Shown here in pieces: positions 5,995 through 7,058 of a stretch of DNA of 7,058 nt (within the stretch, counting starts at the first letter, position 1; each line of letters opens with the position of its first letter). The notes under the pieces are model-generated. The model searched no databases and had not been told where the DNA came from. It saw only the letters and a program-made list of their open reading frames with translations. The DNA comes from JAVBKP01 sp031553975 (lineage in GTDB: Bacteria; Bacillota; Clostridia; Peptostreptococcales; Anaerovoracaceae). The stretch spans positions 1 through 7,058 of the forward strand of contig JAVBKP010000146.1 of assembly GCA_031553975.1 (NCBI GenBank), written 5' to 3'. Both the position numbers and the translations under genes were made by a program.

Positions 5995-6873
5995 ATGGAT
6001 AAAAAACTATATTCACCCACCACCATTCATGCTATCAAGGCTAAATATGGATTTAATTTGTCTAAAAGTCTTGGGCAAAATTTTCTAACAGACAAAAATA
6101 TTATAGACAAGATCATAGATGGCTCTAATATTGGCCCTAACGACCTTGTGGTAGAAATAGGTCCTGGTATAGGGGTTCTCACAAGAGAGGCAGCCCAGCA
6201 GGGGAAAAAGGTGATTGCTATCGAGATTGACAAGAACTTAATCCCTATTCTAAAAGATACACTTGGTGATTTGCCTAACATCGAGATAATTAACATGGAT
6301 GTGTTAAAGTCCGACCTCCACTCTATATTAGAAAAAGAAAAACAAGAAGGCATAGTCTATGACAATGTGAAAGTGATCGGTAATCTGCCATATTATATTA
6401 CCACCCCAATCATCATGAAAATTTTAGAGGATAAAGTGCCTGTCCAGTCTTTAACCATCATGCTACAAAAGGAAGTGGCCGATCGTATAAATGCTAAACC
6501 GTCTACTAAGGACTATGGTGCATTGTCCGTAGCTGTTCAGTACTATTGCCATGTCAATCATGTGGCATCAGTGCCTCGAGAAGTGTTTATTCCAAAGCCA
6601 AATGTTGATTCTTCTGTGATTCGTTTGGATATCCGAAATCAAAAGCCTGTAGAATTGCTTGATGAAGAGTTATTTTTTCAGACCATAAAGGCAGGGTTCG
6701 CCCAAAGAAGGAAAACGTTGCAAAATACATTGCAGACGGCTTTCCCAAAAGAAAAAGTCATCGCAGCCTTGGATCAAGCAGGTATAGATCCTATAAGACG
6801 TGGCGAGACTTTATCTATTCAAGAGTTTGCAAATTTATCAAATGCTATCGCTACTATCCAGCCTAAGATATAG
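5995..6873 (+). CDS. rsmA: 16S rRNA (adenine1518-N6/adenine1519-N6)-dimethyltransferase
   Basis: This 292-residue cytoplasmic methyltransferase (RsmA, also KsgA) uses S-adenosylmethionine to dimethylate the two adjacent adenines in the 3'-terminal hairpin loop of 16S rRNA during 30S maturation. Loss of the family's activity gives kasugamycin resistance in known bacteria. Visible motifs are SLGQNFLTD (25-33), motif I EIGPGIG (54-60), the acidic ribose-binding IAIEID (74-79), MDVL (101-104), the catalytic NLPYY (130-134) and VPREVFIPKPNVDSSVIRL (193-211). The C-terminal helical domain holds AGFAQRRKTLQNTL (233-246). The length is normal for the family. The ribosome binding site GGAG (5985-5988) lies within the end of rnmV, six bases before the ATG. 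Its last 55 bases overlap a convergent gene on the other strand. I see no convincing intrinsic terminator after it. Confidence 0.97.
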   Translation: MDKKLYSPTTIHAIKAKYGFNLSKSLGQNFLTDKNIIDKIIDGSNIGPNDLVVEIGPGIGVLTREAAQQGKKVIAIEIDKNLIPILKDTLGDLPNIEIINMDVLKSDLHSILEKEKQEGIVYDNVKVIGNLPYYITTPIIMKILEDKVPVQSLTIMLQKEVADRINAKPSTKDYGALSVAVQYYCHVNHVASVPREVFIPKPNVDSSVIRLDIRNQKPVELLDEELFFQTIKAGFAQRRKTLQNTLQTAFPKEKVIAALDQAGIDPIRRGETLSIQEFANLSNAIATIQPKI

Positions 6874-7058
6874 CTAACCACCATATAAAAAGCTATATGC
6901 CCGTTGCATGAAAAGCCAATGAATGTGTTGACTATTAGTGCTAGAAAAAGCCAAAATATAATATTCTGTGCCGCCACTGTACCGCGCCCAACCGGGTGAC
7001 GTTTTTTGAAAGCATTGAAGGTCATATACAAAAATGCTGATACGCCACCTATATAAAA
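6819..7058 (-). CDS. Partial membrane protein, possibly YabQ-like (spore cortex)
   Basis: The frame is open from the right edge to a TGA at 6819-6821, giving 79 visible residues with the N-terminus missing. It reads FYIGGVSAFLYMTFNAFKK, a basic loop (RHPVGRG), a hydrophobic helix (IIFWLFLALIVNTFIGF), a short polar turn (SCNGH) and another helix (IAFYMVVSYILGWIVAIAF). The spacing of FLY-F-FKK, the FW at the helix start and NGxxxFY before the last helix recall YabQ, a membrane protein needed for spore cortex formation. That likeness is from memory and low in confidence. A TTG at 7029-7031 could be read as a start, but no fitting ribosome binding site is visible and the frame continues to the edge. 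The 3' end overlaps rsmA tail to tail by 55 bases. Confidence 0.55.
   Translation of the reverse strand, partial: FYIGGVSAFLYMTFNAFKKRHPVGRGTVAAQNIIFWLFLALIVNTFIGFSCNGHIAFYMVVSYILGWIVAIAFDKFANS

Noticed and set aside
5589..6353. Minus-strand frames opposite rnmV and rsmA
   Set aside because: They lie inside unmistakable conserved genes and show no independent coding signs.
6868..6898. Inverted repeat ATATAGCT...AGCTATAT just after rsmA
   Set aside because: The arms are eight AT-rich bases around a 15-base loop with no T-run after them. It also lies inside the convergent gene, so I do not call it a terminator.
1..7058. CRISPR arrays, tRNA/rRNA genes, riboswitches, insertion sequences
   Set aside because: No regularly spaced repeats, transposase fragments, cloverleaf genes or long structured leaders were seen. 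The leaders before the main genes are about 45-55 bases, too short for a typical riboswitch.

Overview
The window looks like a chromosomal segment of a low-GC, Gram-positive, endospore-forming Clostridia-type bacterium, perhaps in or near Lachnospirales. The grounds are AGGAGG-type ribosome binding sites, AT-rich sigma-A-like promoters, RNase M5 (typical of Firmicutes), a DivIC-type division protein, a DUF3842-type protein, a LysM surface protein and a possible YabQ-like sporulation protein at the right edge. I see no phage, transposon, CRISPR, tRNA or rRNA gene. Most of the window is ordinary housekeeping DNA.

Left part (1-2196, minus strand). A tight operon reads leftward from a good sigma-A-like promoter (2168-2196). 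It encodes an HD-superfamily hydrolase, a CvpA-family membrane protein, a DUF3842 protein and a glyoxalase I-like VOC metalloenzyme. CvpA and DUF3842 overlap by 4 bases (ATGA). The VOC ribosome binding site overlaps the DUF3842 stop codon. The operon may continue past the left edge.

Middle (2216-4935). A plus-strand gene of unknown function (336 aa) diverges from the operon. It converges on a minus-strand gene for a secreted LysM protein (492 aa after correcting the start). Two intrinsic terminators with almost the same stem sequence lie between them. The LysM gene has a consensus-like promoter (TTGACA, 17 bases, TAAAAT). That promoter lies inside the longest possible reading frame, so the longer start is wrong.

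Right part (4995-6873, plus strand). A compact operon encodes a DivIC/FtsB-type septum protein, RNase M5 (rnmV) and the 16S rRNA dimethyladenosine transferase (rsmA/ksgA), joined by a 1-base overlap and a 3-base gap. It links cell division to 5S rRNA maturation and 16S rRNA modification. A minus-strand membrane protein gene, cut by the right edge, overlaps the last 55 bases of rsmA tail to tail. Its fragment resembles YabQ.

The parts that resist explanation are the 336-aa unknown protein, the roughly 350-aa C-terminal module of the LysM protein, and the co-transcription of HD, CvpA, DUF3842 and VOC genes. I found no convincing new defence, mobile or RNA-based system.
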